Assembly (NCBI GenBank): GCA_027025615.1
Contig: JALVQM010000004.1
Coordinates: forward strand, 1-7,925
Length of the DNA: 7,925 nt
From: Desulfobacteraceae bacterium
GTDB taxonomy: Bacteria; Desulfobacterota; Desulfobacteria; Desulfobacterales; Desulfosarcinaceae
Reading direction: 5' to 3'
This document shows, piece by piece, positions 1-6,020 of this stretch. Within the stretch, counting starts at the first letter, position 1, and every line of letters starts with the position of its first letter. A program made the translations under genes and the position numbers. Below the pieces are notes generated by a model that worked only from the letters and a program-made list of their open reading frames with translations, was not told where the DNA came from and did not search any database.

Positions 1-523
1 GGCCAGCAGGCTTTTCGGGTGGACAATTGCAAGGACCAATATTGAGATTCATACCGCAACGGGAGCACAATCCCTTACATCGACTGTTGCACAAGGGTTT
101 CATAGGCAAGGCCAGCAAGACTTGTTCAGCCACCGCCTTGCGTAAATCCACCCTGGAACCCTGGAAGGGAATCAGGTCAAGCTGTTCAGCGGTCAGTTCC
201 AATTCTTCCTCCCGGGGGATATCTATGAGAGCTGCAGGTTGAAATACCAGTTCCAGGTTCTGCTCTATCGCCATGTCGAAAAGCTCAAGACAGCGGCTGC
301 ATTCCAACCTAACAACGCTTTTAAGGCTACCCCTTGCCCTGACCATCTCCTGGTCAGCCTGGAGGTAAAGTTTCAAGTCAACCGGACCGACGAAGGAAAT
401 CTGTTGCTTGTCTATCAATTTTTTCAATAGCGGAAAACGGACCGCATCCCAGGCGCATTCTACCCGAAGATCCTGCCCGTTCAAATCACCTGTATCAATA
501 ATCAAGACATTTTCAACCTGCAT
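1..523 (-). CDS. yceD: YceD/DUF177 large-subunit rRNA accumulation protein (partial, 3' end beyond window)
   Basis: The reverse strand reads open from ATG at 523-521 to the left edge, giving 174 residues without a stop. The protein matches the DUF177/YceD pattern: a mid-protein CxxC (C75-SR-C78, followed by LELF), an acidic stretch, then 'AEQVLLALPMKPLC' and a cysteine-rich end (C145, C149, C153, C156, C165, C167) with the CKGLC..CG.NLN signature. The family is needed for normal 23S rRNA accumulation in E. coli and plants and usually sits directly before rpmF (ribosomal protein bL32), which I expect just outside the window. The six late cysteines suggest metal binding, which is inference. The start is supported by an AGGAG Shine-Dalgarno at 7 nt spacing that overlaps the stop codon of the upstream small gene, so the two are almost certainly cotranscribed. 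Only the last few residues should be missing. Confidence 0.9.
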   Translation of the reverse strand, partial: MQVENVLIIDTGDLNGQDLRVECAWDAVRFPLLKKLIDKQQISFVGPVDLKLYLQADQEMVRARGSLKSVVRLECSRCLELFDMAIEQNLELVFQPAALIDIPREEELELTAEQLDLIPFQGSRVDLRKAVAEQVLLALPMKPLCNSRCKGLCSRCGMNLNIGPCNCPPEKPAG

Positions 524-532
524 GTCGGGCTC

Positions 533-763
533 CTATGCATGCTGGAAAAAAGTCAGTTTCCATCGCCAGGCATACTCGTCGTGCCGCAGGATATAAATGC
601 AACCGTCGCTTCCAAGAATTTTAAAGTACCTGTAATCCGGCCCTGTCCAGCGATCGATTATGCTGCGCACTTCGACGACCTCTTTACCGAAATCGAAGCT
701 TCGCGGCTCCTGTTCACCGCGGTAACCACTGTAACATATTACTCTGACAGGAAATATTTTCAT
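533..763 (-). CDS. Small conserved-looking protein of unknown function (76 aa)
   Basis: This 76-residue reading frame starts at ATG 763-761 and ends with TAG at 535-533, 9 nt before the yceD start. Its TAG is part of the yceD ribosome-binding site (ATAGGAG), so translation of the two is probably coupled. The protein opens with 'MKIFPVRVICYSGYRGEQEPRSF', then has 'IIDRWTGPDYRYFKILGSDG' and 'YILRHDEYAWRWKLTFF'. It is rich in Tyr, Arg and Trp, has no cysteine pair, no signal peptide and no membrane segment. I believe similar short 'cytoplasmic proteins' occur in Desulfobacterota, but I cannot name a characterised member or a Pfam family. It has the look of a small beta-rich fold of the kind that binds nucleic acid, but that is a guess. 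A near-consensus promoter lies upstream; the Shine-Dalgarno for this start is weak. An overlapping plus-strand frame (539-796) lacks comparable support. Confidence 0.75.
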   Translation of the reverse strand: MKIFPVRVICYSGYRGEQEPRSFDFGKEVVEVRSIIDRWTGPDYRYFKILGSDGCIYILRHDEYAWRWKLTFFQHA

Positions 764-792
764 AACCCATCGACCTGTAATACCACCTGTTT

Positions 793-821
793 TTGACTTT
801 TGACCCGGCTTTCATTATACC
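793..821 (+). promoter_or_regulatory. Sigma70-type promoter for the dehydrogenase gene
   Basis: TTGACT (793-798; 5 of 6) is followed after 17 nt by TATACC (816-821; 4 of 6). Transcription would start near 828, about 49 nt before the ATG at 877. A second TTGAC (800-804) lies 7 nt downstream of the first, forming a TTTTGAC direct repeat. The -10 overlaps the -10 of the opposing promoter, so the two polymerases could not occupy the region together. Confidence 0.5.
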
Positions 822-842
822 TGTTGTCATGGTCCCAGGCAA
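814..842 (-). promoter_or_regulatory. Sigma70-type promoter for the small gene-yceD operon
   Basis: On the reverse strand a perfect TATAAT (819-814) is preceded, with 17 nt spacing, by TTGCCT (842-837; 4 of 6 to TTGACA). Transcription would begin near 807, leaving a leader of about 44 nt before the ATG at 763. Position and spacing fit the minus-strand operon well. It was identified by eye only. Confidence 0.6.
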
Positions 843-876
843 ACTTTCAATTTAAACCTGAAAGGCAAACTACAAA

Positions 877-1767
877 ATGAGTTTCAAAACCATTGGATGG
901 ATCGGAACCGGTGTCATGGGCAGTTCCATGTGCAGCCACTTGCTTGATGCCGGTTACCAAGTCCGGATCTTTAATCGCAGCAAGGAAAAAGCCGCCGGCT
1001 TGCTTGCAAAAGGTGCCAGGTGGTGCCAGGGGCCGGCAGAGGCTGCTCAAAACAGCCAGATAGTGTTTACCATGGTAGGTTATCCCAAAGACGTGGAACA
1101 GGTAGTCCTGGGTCCCGGGGGAGTGCTTGAGTCAGCCGCTAAAGGCACAATTCTAGTGGACATGACCACCTCCAGTCCAGGACTTGCCGAAAAAATCAAC
1201 GCCCGGGCGGCCACCGCAGGGGTAGCCTGCCTGGATGCGCCGGTTTCCGGCGGAGACACAGGTGCCCGGCAAGCCAGCCTATCCATCATGGCCGGTGGCA
1301 GAAAAGACGTTTTTGAAAGTGTCTTGCCCCTGTTTAAACTAATGGGCAGAAACATCCGTTTGATGGGCGGTCCGGGGGCCGGCCAACATACAAAGATGAG
1401 CAACCAGATACTTATCGCCGGTACCATGATAGGGGTAGTGGAATCCCTGCTTTATGCCGCCAAAACAGGGTTGGACACAAGCGCGGTAATAGATGTAATC
1501 GGTCAGGGAGCGGCTTCCTGCTGGTCAATCAACAACCTTGGCCGGCGGATTGCCATCAATGACTTCGAACCTGGTTTTTATATCAAGCACTTTGTCAAGG
1601 ACATGGGAATCGCCCTGGAAGAGGCCCGGCGTATGAATCTTTGCCTGCCCGGCCTGGCATTGGTCAACCAGTTCTATATCGCCGCCAGGGCAATGGGACT
1701 TGGAGATTGTGGCACCCAGGCGCTATATAAAGTCCTGGCCAGGCTTAACTCTGCAGGTTCTGCATAA
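877..1767 (+). CDS. NAD(P)-dependent beta-hydroxyacid dehydrogenase (3-hydroxyisobutyrate dehydrogenase family)
   Basis: The 296-residue protein has the usual length and layout of the beta-hydroxyacid dehydrogenase family, soluble cytoplasmic enzymes that oxidise 3-hydroxyacids or reduce the matching semialdehydes. An N-terminal Rossmann domain carries G10-T-G12-VM-G15. The second strand ends in F32-N33-R34-S35; Asn-Arg there is typical of NADP(H)-preferring members such as glyoxylate/succinic semialdehyde reductases, so NADPH use is inferred. The substrate loop is D120-APVSGG-D127, followed by a typical 'LSIMAGG'. The helical C-terminal domain has GPGAGQHT-K173-MS-N176, containing the catalytic lysine and conserved asparagine. 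The exact substrate cannot be told: 3-hydroxyisobutyrate, tartronate semialdehyde and succinic or glyoxylic semialdehyde enzymes share these motifs. An AAAGG at 861-865 precedes the ATG by 11 nt. It is transcribed away from the yceD operon and probably as a single gene. I saw no clear terminator hairpin after it. Confidence 0.9.
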   Translation: MSFKTIGWIGTGVMGSSMCSHLLDAGYQVRIFNRSKEKAAGLLAKGARWCQGPAEAAQNSQIVFTMVGYPKDVEQVVLGPGGVLESAAKGTILVDMTTSSPGLAEKINARAATAGVACLDAPVSGGDTGARQASLSIMAGGRKDVFESVLPLFKLMGRNIRLMGGPGAGQHTKMSNQILIAGTMIGVVESLLYAAKTGLDTSAVIDVIGQGAASCWSINNLGRRIAINDFEPGFYIKHFVKDMGIALEEARRMNLCLPGLALVNQFYIAARAMGLGDCGTQALYKVLARLNSAGSA

Positions 1768-1831
1768 AGCATTTTATATGCCTTGTGCGCAATGCGGATA
1801 GTTGATGGCACCACCATAGTCTGCTATTCTT

Positions 1832-1860
1832 TTAACCAGCCTGAACGTCTCATGTAAAAT
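1832..1860 (+). promoter_or_regulatory. Candidate promoter for the acyltransferase-CDF-HIT run
   Basis: TTAACC (1832-1837; 4 of 6) and TAAAAT (1855-1860; 5 of 6) are separated by 17 nt and lie 35 nt before the acyltransferase start at 1895. The gap between the dehydrogenase and the acyltransferase (1768-1894) is 127 nt, long enough for a new transcription unit. Seen by eye; AT-rich sequence nearby (ATATTTATA) makes chance matches likely. Confidence 0.4.
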
Positions 1861-1884
1861 ATTTATATCCTGCAACACCAAAAT

Positions 1885-1888
1885 GGAG
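1885..1888 (+). promoter_or_regulatory. Ribosome-binding site that decides the acyltransferase start
   Basis: GGAG at 1885-1888 sits 6 nt before ATG 1895. An in-frame ATG at 1883 overlaps this site and has no purine-rich sequence at a useful distance upstream, so 1895 is preferred as the start, shortening the protein by four residues. Confidence 0.65.
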
Positions 1889-1894
1889 CAGCCA

Positions 1895-2839
1895 ATGAAC
1901 AACCCGGTAACATGGAGTGCGGGTTGCCTGGATAAAATAAAACTTGCAACTTCTCCACCATTTCAGAAATTCATCGGCCATTTTTTGCTAACGCCCAACT
2001 ACAAATGGTTGGCCAGGGTGAGGATCAACCTGGAAGGCACTGAAAACATACCGCGCAACCGGGGAGTGATCTTCGCCATGAATCACACAGACAGGTTTAA
2101 CTATTGGCCGTTTCAATACAAGTTGTGGAAGATGAAAACTTTCCGTTTCACAGCAACCTGGGTAAAAACCGCCTACTTCCGCAACCCGGCCCTGGCAAAA
2201 ATACTGGGCTGGTGCAACACTATCCCGGTCCCTTCCCTGCGCAGCTATATTGAAGATTTCTTTTCAAGCCAACTGGGGAAAAAGCCTGAACACGATCATT
2301 ACCGCGCCTTGAAAGACTACATTGATGGCAAGCTGACCTCTTGGCAGGATGCAGCCCGATCAAACAGTCAGGCAGCTATCGAATTGACTGAAAACCTGGC
2401 TGAAAGAATCCGCCTGGGTTACGAAGCGGTAATGGGAAAAGTGGCAGCCCTGAGCTTAAGCGCCCTGGGTGAAAAAAGACTCAACCTTATCATTTTCCCG
2501 GAAGGCACCCGTTCCGAAACCCTGGGCCAGGGGCGGACGGGACTGGCTCAGCTGGCTGTAGCCAGCGAGACTCCAATTGTACCGGTGGGATGCAATAACA
2601 GCAATGCACTTTATACAGGCAATCTGCCTTTTGCACGCAGCGGCAAGGTGACCTACCGGATCGGGCCGGCACTGGACTTTGACGGGGCCCTCAGTCAATT
2701 CAGAATTAAAGAGTCATTTGAACCATTTTCAAGTTTGGCCCGCCAGCGATACAGGGACGTTTTCGAAAAAATGACCCAAGTAATTATGGAACAAATCGGT
2801 TTGTTGCTTGATGAACAACATGCCCAACAAGCAGGTTGA
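1895..2839 (+). CDS. PlsC-like 1-acyl-sn-glycerol-3-phosphate acyltransferase family protein with atypical motif I
   Basis: This 314-residue protein belongs to the PlsC/LPLAT superfamily, membrane-associated enzymes that move acyl groups onto lysophospholipids. Motif III is intact (FPEGTRS, 201-207), followed by 'GRTGLAQLAV' and 'PIVPVGC', which is the usual family order. Motif I normally reads NHX4D; here it is N63-H64-T-D66-R-F-N69, so the position of the aspartate that orients the catalytic histidine holds Asn, and the only Asp is two residues after His. The stretch between motifs I and III is about 137 residues, roughly twice that of E. coli PlsC as I recall it, owing to a charged helical insert around 126-190. 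The acceptor is therefore uncertain: it could be a lysophosphatidate enzyme, another lipid acyltransferase or an inactive relative. It precedes the CDF gene by 28 nt. An in-frame ATG at 1883 would add MEQP. Confidence 0.8.
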   Translation: MNNPVTWSAGCLDKIKLATSPPFQKFIGHFLLTPNYKWLARVRINLEGTENIPRNRGVIFAMNHTDRFNYWPFQYKLWKMKTFRFTATWVKTAYFRNPALAKILGWCNTIPVPSLRSYIEDFFSSQLGKKPEHDHYRALKDYIDGKLTSWQDAARSNSQAAIELTENLAERIRLGYEAVMGKVAALSLSALGEKRLNLIIFPEGTRSETLGQGRTGLAQLAVASETPIVPVGCNNSNALYTGNLPFARSGKVTYRIGPALDFDGALSQFRIKESFEPFSSLARQRYRDVFEKMTQVIMEQIGLLLDEQHAQQAG

Positions 2840-2867
2840 AAACATCCACCGGCACCGGGAGTAAACC

Positions 2868-3938
2868 ATGCCCATAGCCAAGGAAGATACCCAACTCAGG
2901 ATACGCCTGAGAGCCAGTGCCCTGGCACTTGCGGCCGGCCTGGGTATCCTGGGGGTGAAATTCCTGACCTATGAAATTACTGGCTCTTCTGCAGTGCTGT
3001 CGGATGCTCTGGAATCGATAATCAATGTTGTCGCCGGTGGCTTTGTGATGCTCAGCATATGGATGTCGGCCAAACCTCCTGACAGCACCCATCCCTATGG
3101 CCACGGGAAAATTGAATATTTTTCAGCCGGCTTCGAAGGCGCCCTGATAATCCTGGCGGCAGCCGGTGTGTTTCGCACCGGGCTTGCCCACCTTTTCAAA
3201 CCCCGTCCCCTGCCCCACCTGGACACCGGGATGTTGCTCCTGCTGACCGCAACCGTAGCCAACCTGGCCCTGGGTCTTATGCTGTTGAGAGTGGGACGCA
3301 AGACCAACAGCCTGGCCCTCGAGGCCGACGGCCGTCATATTCTGACCGATGTCTATACTTCCGGCGGGGTAATTCTCAGCCTGGCAATAGTAAATTCAAC
3401 AAATTGGCTCTGGGTCGACGGAGCGGTTGCCTGCCTGCTGGGAGGCCATATCCTTGTTACCGGAAGTCGCCTGGTTTTTAAGGCTTATTGTGGTTTAATG
3501 GATGCTTCTGATCCGGAACTTTTGTCCCGAATTTCAGATTTGCTGAGCAAAAATCGACGCCGGTCCTGGGTAGATATTCACCAGCTGCGCGCCTGGCAGG
3601 CCGGCAACAACGTCAATATAGATTTACACCTTGTGCTGCCCATGGATTTGACTTTAAGCCAGGCCCATGCCGAAGCCCGGCAAATCGAAGAAATTCTCAA
3701 AAAAAAGTTCGGACCAAGCACATCGGTCCTGATACATATGGATCCCTGCCTGGACCCTTCCTGCACCTTGTGCAGCAACCAGAAATGGGACAGCGAAATG
3801 CTGACCATGGCCCAGGAAGACAAGAAACGCATGGCAGAACAGAAACGTTCTGCCAATTGCGATGAAGTTAAAACCGTAACCAAGAACAAGGAGGAGGCAA
3901 AAGATGACGACCATCTTTTCCAAGATCGTCAACGGTGA
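2868..3938 (+). CDS. Cation diffusion facilitator (CDF) family divalent metal exporter
   Basis: The 356-residue product has the CDF plan: about six membrane segments (roughly 15-203), then a cytoplasmic metal-sensing domain. Such proteins are homodimeric inner-membrane antiporters exporting Zn, Fe, Mn, Co or Cd against protons. Diagnostic sequences are 'SSAVLSDALESIINVVAG' in TM2, 'HPYGHGKIEYFSAGFEG' (75-91) at TM3, and 'H157-ILT-D161' in TM5. In TM2 the usual H/DxxxD site reads E49-xxx-N53, so metal preference cannot be taken from the better-known subgroups. The C-terminal domain ends in 'HMDPC', giving C294-x4-C299-xx-C302, a probable extra metal site, then a Lys/Glu/Asp-rich hydrophilic tail to 356. 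GGGAG at 2857-2861 is 6 nt before the ATG. The last 35 nt overlap the HIT gene in another frame, and the HIT ribosome-binding site lies inside this coding sequence, so translational coupling is likely. Confidence 0.9.
   Translation: MPIAKEDTQLRIRLRASALALAAGLGILGVKFLTYEITGSSAVLSDALESIINVVAGGFVMLSIWMSAKPPDSTHPYGHGKIEYFSAGFEGALIILAAAGVFRTGLAHLFKPRPLPHLDTGMLLLLTATVANLALGLMLLRVGRKTNSLALEADGRHILTDVYTSGGVILSLAIVNSTNWLWVDGAVACLLGGHILVTGSRLVFKAYCGLMDASDPELLSRISDLLSKNRRRSWVDIHQLRAWQAGNNVNIDLHLVLPMDLTLSQAHAEARQIEEILKKKFGPSTSVLIHMDPCLDPSCTLCSNQKWDSEMLTMAQEDKKRMAEQKRSANCDEVKTVTKNKEEAKDDDHLFQDRQR
3889..3897 (+). promoter_or_regulatory. Strong ribosome-binding site of the HIT gene, inside the CDF coding sequence
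   Basis: AGGAGGAGG offers GGAGG at 3893-3897, 6 nt before ATG 3904. It also encodes Lys-Glu-Glu-Ala codons of the CDF tail. It is the strongest Shine-Dalgarno match in the window and fixes the HIT start despite the 35-nt gene overlap. Confidence 0.75.
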
Positions 3939-4251
3939 AATCAAGGCTGACATAGTCTATCAGGATGACCAGGTAACCGCCTTCAGGGACATCAATCCCC
4001 AGGCCCCGGTTCATATCCTTATCGTGCCCAACAAGGAAATTCCAACGGTCAACGATATTACCGAAGAAGACGAACAAGCCATCGGGCACATGTTTACAGT
4101 GGCCAAGATACTGGCCGAAAAAGAAGGGGTTGCCGAAAGCGGATACCGCTTGCTGGTAAACTGTAACCGGGACGCCAACCAGGAGGTGTTTCACATGCAC
4201 ATGCACCTTTTCGGCGGACGCCCCCTGGGACCCATGCTGATGCGCCAGTAG
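3904..4251 (+). CDS. HIT-family (HINT/PKCI-like) nucleotide-binding protein
   Basis: The 115-residue protein has the full length of the HINT branch of the histidine triad superfamily, homodimeric cytoplasmic enzymes that hydrolyse phosphoramidate and acyl/aminoacyl adenylates to release AMP. The start 'MTTIFSKIVNGEIKADIVY' and 'AFRDINPQAPVHILIVP' (26-42) match the family's nucleotide-pocket strands. The catalytic triad is H97-M-H99-M-H101-L followed by GGRPLGPML. Just before it, 'RDANQEVF' stands where most members have 'dgGQsVyH'-like sequence, a modest departure. Stop is TAG at 4249-4251. It overlaps the CDF gene by 35 nt and so is the last gene of that run; the next gene lies on the other strand. 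A physiological link between a HINT protein and metal export is not established; coexpression is what the sequence implies. Confidence 0.92.
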   Translation: MTTIFSKIVNGEIKADIVYQDDQVTAFRDINPQAPVHILIVPNKEIPTVNDITEEDEQAIGHMFTVAKILAEKEGVAESGYRLLVNCNRDANQEVFHMHMHLFGGRPLGPMLMRQ

Positions 4252-4320
4252 GGCAATTGAAAAAATTAAATGCCGGGCAATGTAATTTCAGGCGGTTTTT
4301 CGTAAATTGCGGAAATCAAA
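4252..4320. other. Convergent intergenic gap without a visible terminator
   Basis: The HIT gene and the hydantoinase-like gene end toward each other across these 69 nt. The gap is AT-rich, with AAAAAATTAAAT near its left end and GGTTTTTCG near its right. I looked for a bidirectional hairpin with a T run and found only short pairings (GCAAT...ATTGC, with a loop of about 23 nt), so I do not call a terminator. Confidence 0.5.
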
Positions 4321-5955
4321 TCAGCCTGCAAATGCCAAAGCCGCACCCAGGGCGCTGCCTACCTGGCAGTGCCCTGGCAGTATAAGCTCGGTGCCAAGTC
4401 TTTCAGCTACTTGCGGCAAAAGCTCCCCGGCTGCGGCCCCAAGCCCCAGTAACGGAACCAGGAGCTTTACTCCAAGTTCCAGCAAACGGCTTTCTGTCCG
4501 ACGGGGGAAAAAACCACTGAGGGTTTTGCCGGTTTCGGCCCGGAACGTGTAGTCCAGAACCGCCTGCTGGATGCCATCGCAGGTAACATCCAGCACCCTC
4601 CTGCAAAATTGTTCAACTTCAATTCCCAGGGCATCGGCAAACGTCCTGGCGGCGATAATGGCCCTTTGGCAGTCTCCCAGTTCAATCCGTCCAAGGACAT
4701 GCAATGCATCCGTGGGGGTAAATCCGACCACCTTTATCTTGCGTCCATGGACAAGGTGCTTGAGCCTGGCTTCCAGCAGGGGTTCAGCCATGGATAATCC
4801 GGCCAGCAACTGTTCGAATGACATGGCACCTGCCTTTGCCACCTTCTGCATCACCGGATCTGTCGTGTCGTTTTGGTCTGTCTGCTTTCCTTTCAAAATA
4901 CATACACCAGCTGTAGCGGGCCTCAACCATGTGTCAGCAGGTGGCGCATGACGATCCATGCAGACAGGTACCACACGCAACGGCCCCACCAGCAGCTTGC
5001 CCTTGCGGGTAACCACCACCCTGCTGTCACCGCCAATGCCCACGGTGTAAGTATCCACAGCCGCAACATGAGTTTGCCAGCCCCCGATAAGACTACCCTG
5101 CTGATCTATAACCGGCCGGCCATTTTCTATCCGGCTGATGTCTGTGGTTGTGCCCCCTACATCAACTACCAAGGCTGTCTGTCCCGGCACTTTGCAGGAA
5201 CCGAAGACGATGCTTGCCGCAGGCCCGCTGGCCACTGTTTCGGCGGCCCTCCTGACGGCTTCATCCAAGGGTAAGTAACTGCCATCTCCCCGGATCATGC
5301 TGACCTTCGGCGATGCACCCAGCAATTTCAGGGCATGCTTAACAGCTGCTACAAAAGATTGCATTTCCGGCAGCAAACGGGCATTTATCAGGGCGGTTGC
5401 AGCCCTTTCACGAATACCGGCCCTTGAACTTACCTGGTATGAGCAAAAAACAGGCTTGGGATCGACAAGTTCAATAGCCTTGGCAGCTACCTTTTCATGG
5501 GCCGGATTTTCCATACTCATGGCAGCGCAAACGGCATAGGCATCTGTATATGGACGCATCAGGGCCACGGCGTCAACCAGGGCCCCCAGGTCAAGGGGTT
5601 TTACCTCGCGTCCCAAATGATCATGACCGCCATCCAGAAACCGGATGGCCTCTGCCGGAAGATCAAAGGGCCTTGTCGTACCGATAATGAAAAGGCCGAC
5701 CCTGCTGCCGCGACCTTCAACCACGGCATTGGTGGCTAAAGTAGTTGAAATAGCAAGCCGGGCCAACTTTTCCGGCGCAATGTCTCCTTCCTGCAAGACC
5801 GTTTCCAGGGCCCGGGTTACAGAATCGGCCAGCTGCCGGTGGTTTGTGGCAACCTTGGCTGTAGCAATTACCTTTTTGTCCCCGGGGGCGAAAACAACAG
5901 CATCGGTATAGGTGCCGCCCGTATCTATGCCCAATATCAAGTCCTTGACCTGCAT
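4321..5955 (-). CDS. Short hydantoinase/oxoprolinase (HyuA-like) family protein
   Basis: The 544-residue protein is of the hydantoinase A/5-oxoprolinase family, which uses an actin/Hsp70-like ATPase fold to activate cyclic amides or carboxylate substrates by phosphorylation. The N-terminal HyuA domain begins 'LILGIDTGGTYTDAVVF' (phosphate-1 loop D11-TGGT-15) and contains 'STTLATNAVVEGRG' (70-83). The second half carries 'SGPAAS' (243-248) and the second phosphate loop 'VVDVGGTTTDIS' (263-274), then 'GELLPQVAERLGTELILPGH' near the end. Classical N-methylhydantoinase A subunits are about 680-700 residues, so this is a shorter type. No HyuB-like partner is adjacent: neighbours are HIT and a zinc transporter. 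A predicted role in hydantoin, 5-oxoproline or acetone/acetophenone-type carboxylation is therefore only family-level inference. An AAAGGCGGA sequence lies just upstream of the ATG (5955-5953), and a plausible promoter lies at 6013-6040. Its final residues are Ala-Phe-Ala-Gly, then TGA. Confidence 0.85.
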   Translation of the reverse strand: MQVKDLILGIDTGGTYTDAVVFAPGDKKVIATAKVATNHRQLADSVTRALETVLQEGDIAPEKLARLAISTTLATNAVVEGRGSRVGLFIIGTTRPFDLPAEAIRFLDGGHDHLGREVKPLDLGALVDAVALMRPYTDAYAVCAAMSMENPAHEKVAAKAIELVDPKPVFCSYQVSSRAGIRERAATALINARLLPEMQSFVAAVKHALKLLGASPKVSMIRGDGSYLPLDEAVRRAAETVASGPAASIVFGSCKVPGQTALVVDVGGTTTDISRIENGRPVIDQQGSLIGGWQTHVAAVDTYTVGIGGDSRVVVTRKGKLLVGPLRVVPVCMDRHAPPADTWLRPATAGVCILKGKQTDQNDTTDPVMQKVAKAGAMSFEQLLAGLSMAEPLLEARLKHLVHGRKIKVVGFTPTDALHVLGRIELGDCQRAIIAARTFADALGIEVEQFCRRVLDVTCDGIQQAVLDYTFRAETGKTLSGFFPRRTESRLLELGVKLLVPLLGLGAAAGELLPQVAERLGTELILPGHCQVGSALGAALAFAG

Positions 5956-5989
5956 TTGATTCCGCCTTTGTGCTGTTCTTGCAATCGGG

Positions 5990-6020
5990 TTGACAGGAAA
6001 GCCGCTGGTGGTTTTATACC
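5990..6020 (+). promoter_or_regulatory. Weak candidate promoter for the metal-uptake operon
   Basis: A perfect TTGACA (5990-5995) is followed by TATACC (6015-6020; 4 of 6), but the spacing is 19 nt, longer than the optimum. A rival pair is TTTCTA (6030-6035) with TAAAAT (6053-6058) at 17 nt, which has a good -10 and poor -35. Either would give a leader of roughly 80-125 nt before ATG 6150. I cannot choose between them. Confidence 0.3.

Noticed and set aside
27..430. Plus-strand frames across the yceD region
   Set aside because: The reverse strand encodes an unmistakable DUF177 protein over the whole stretch, so these are antisense shadows.
539..796. Plus-strand 85-codon reading frame opposite the small gene
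   Set aside because: It lies antisense to the 76-residue frame, has no convincing ribosome-binding site and its composition resembles a shadow; the minus-strand frame has coupling to yceD and an upstream promoter.
4252..4320. Bidirectional terminator between HIT and the hydantoinase-like gene
   Set aside because: Only 4-5 bp pairings with long loops were found; no GC stem followed by a T run on either strand.
4571..4951. Plus-strand 126-codon frame within the hydantoinase-like gene
   Set aside because: It is fully antisense to a protein with clear family motifs and itself shows no recognisable domain.
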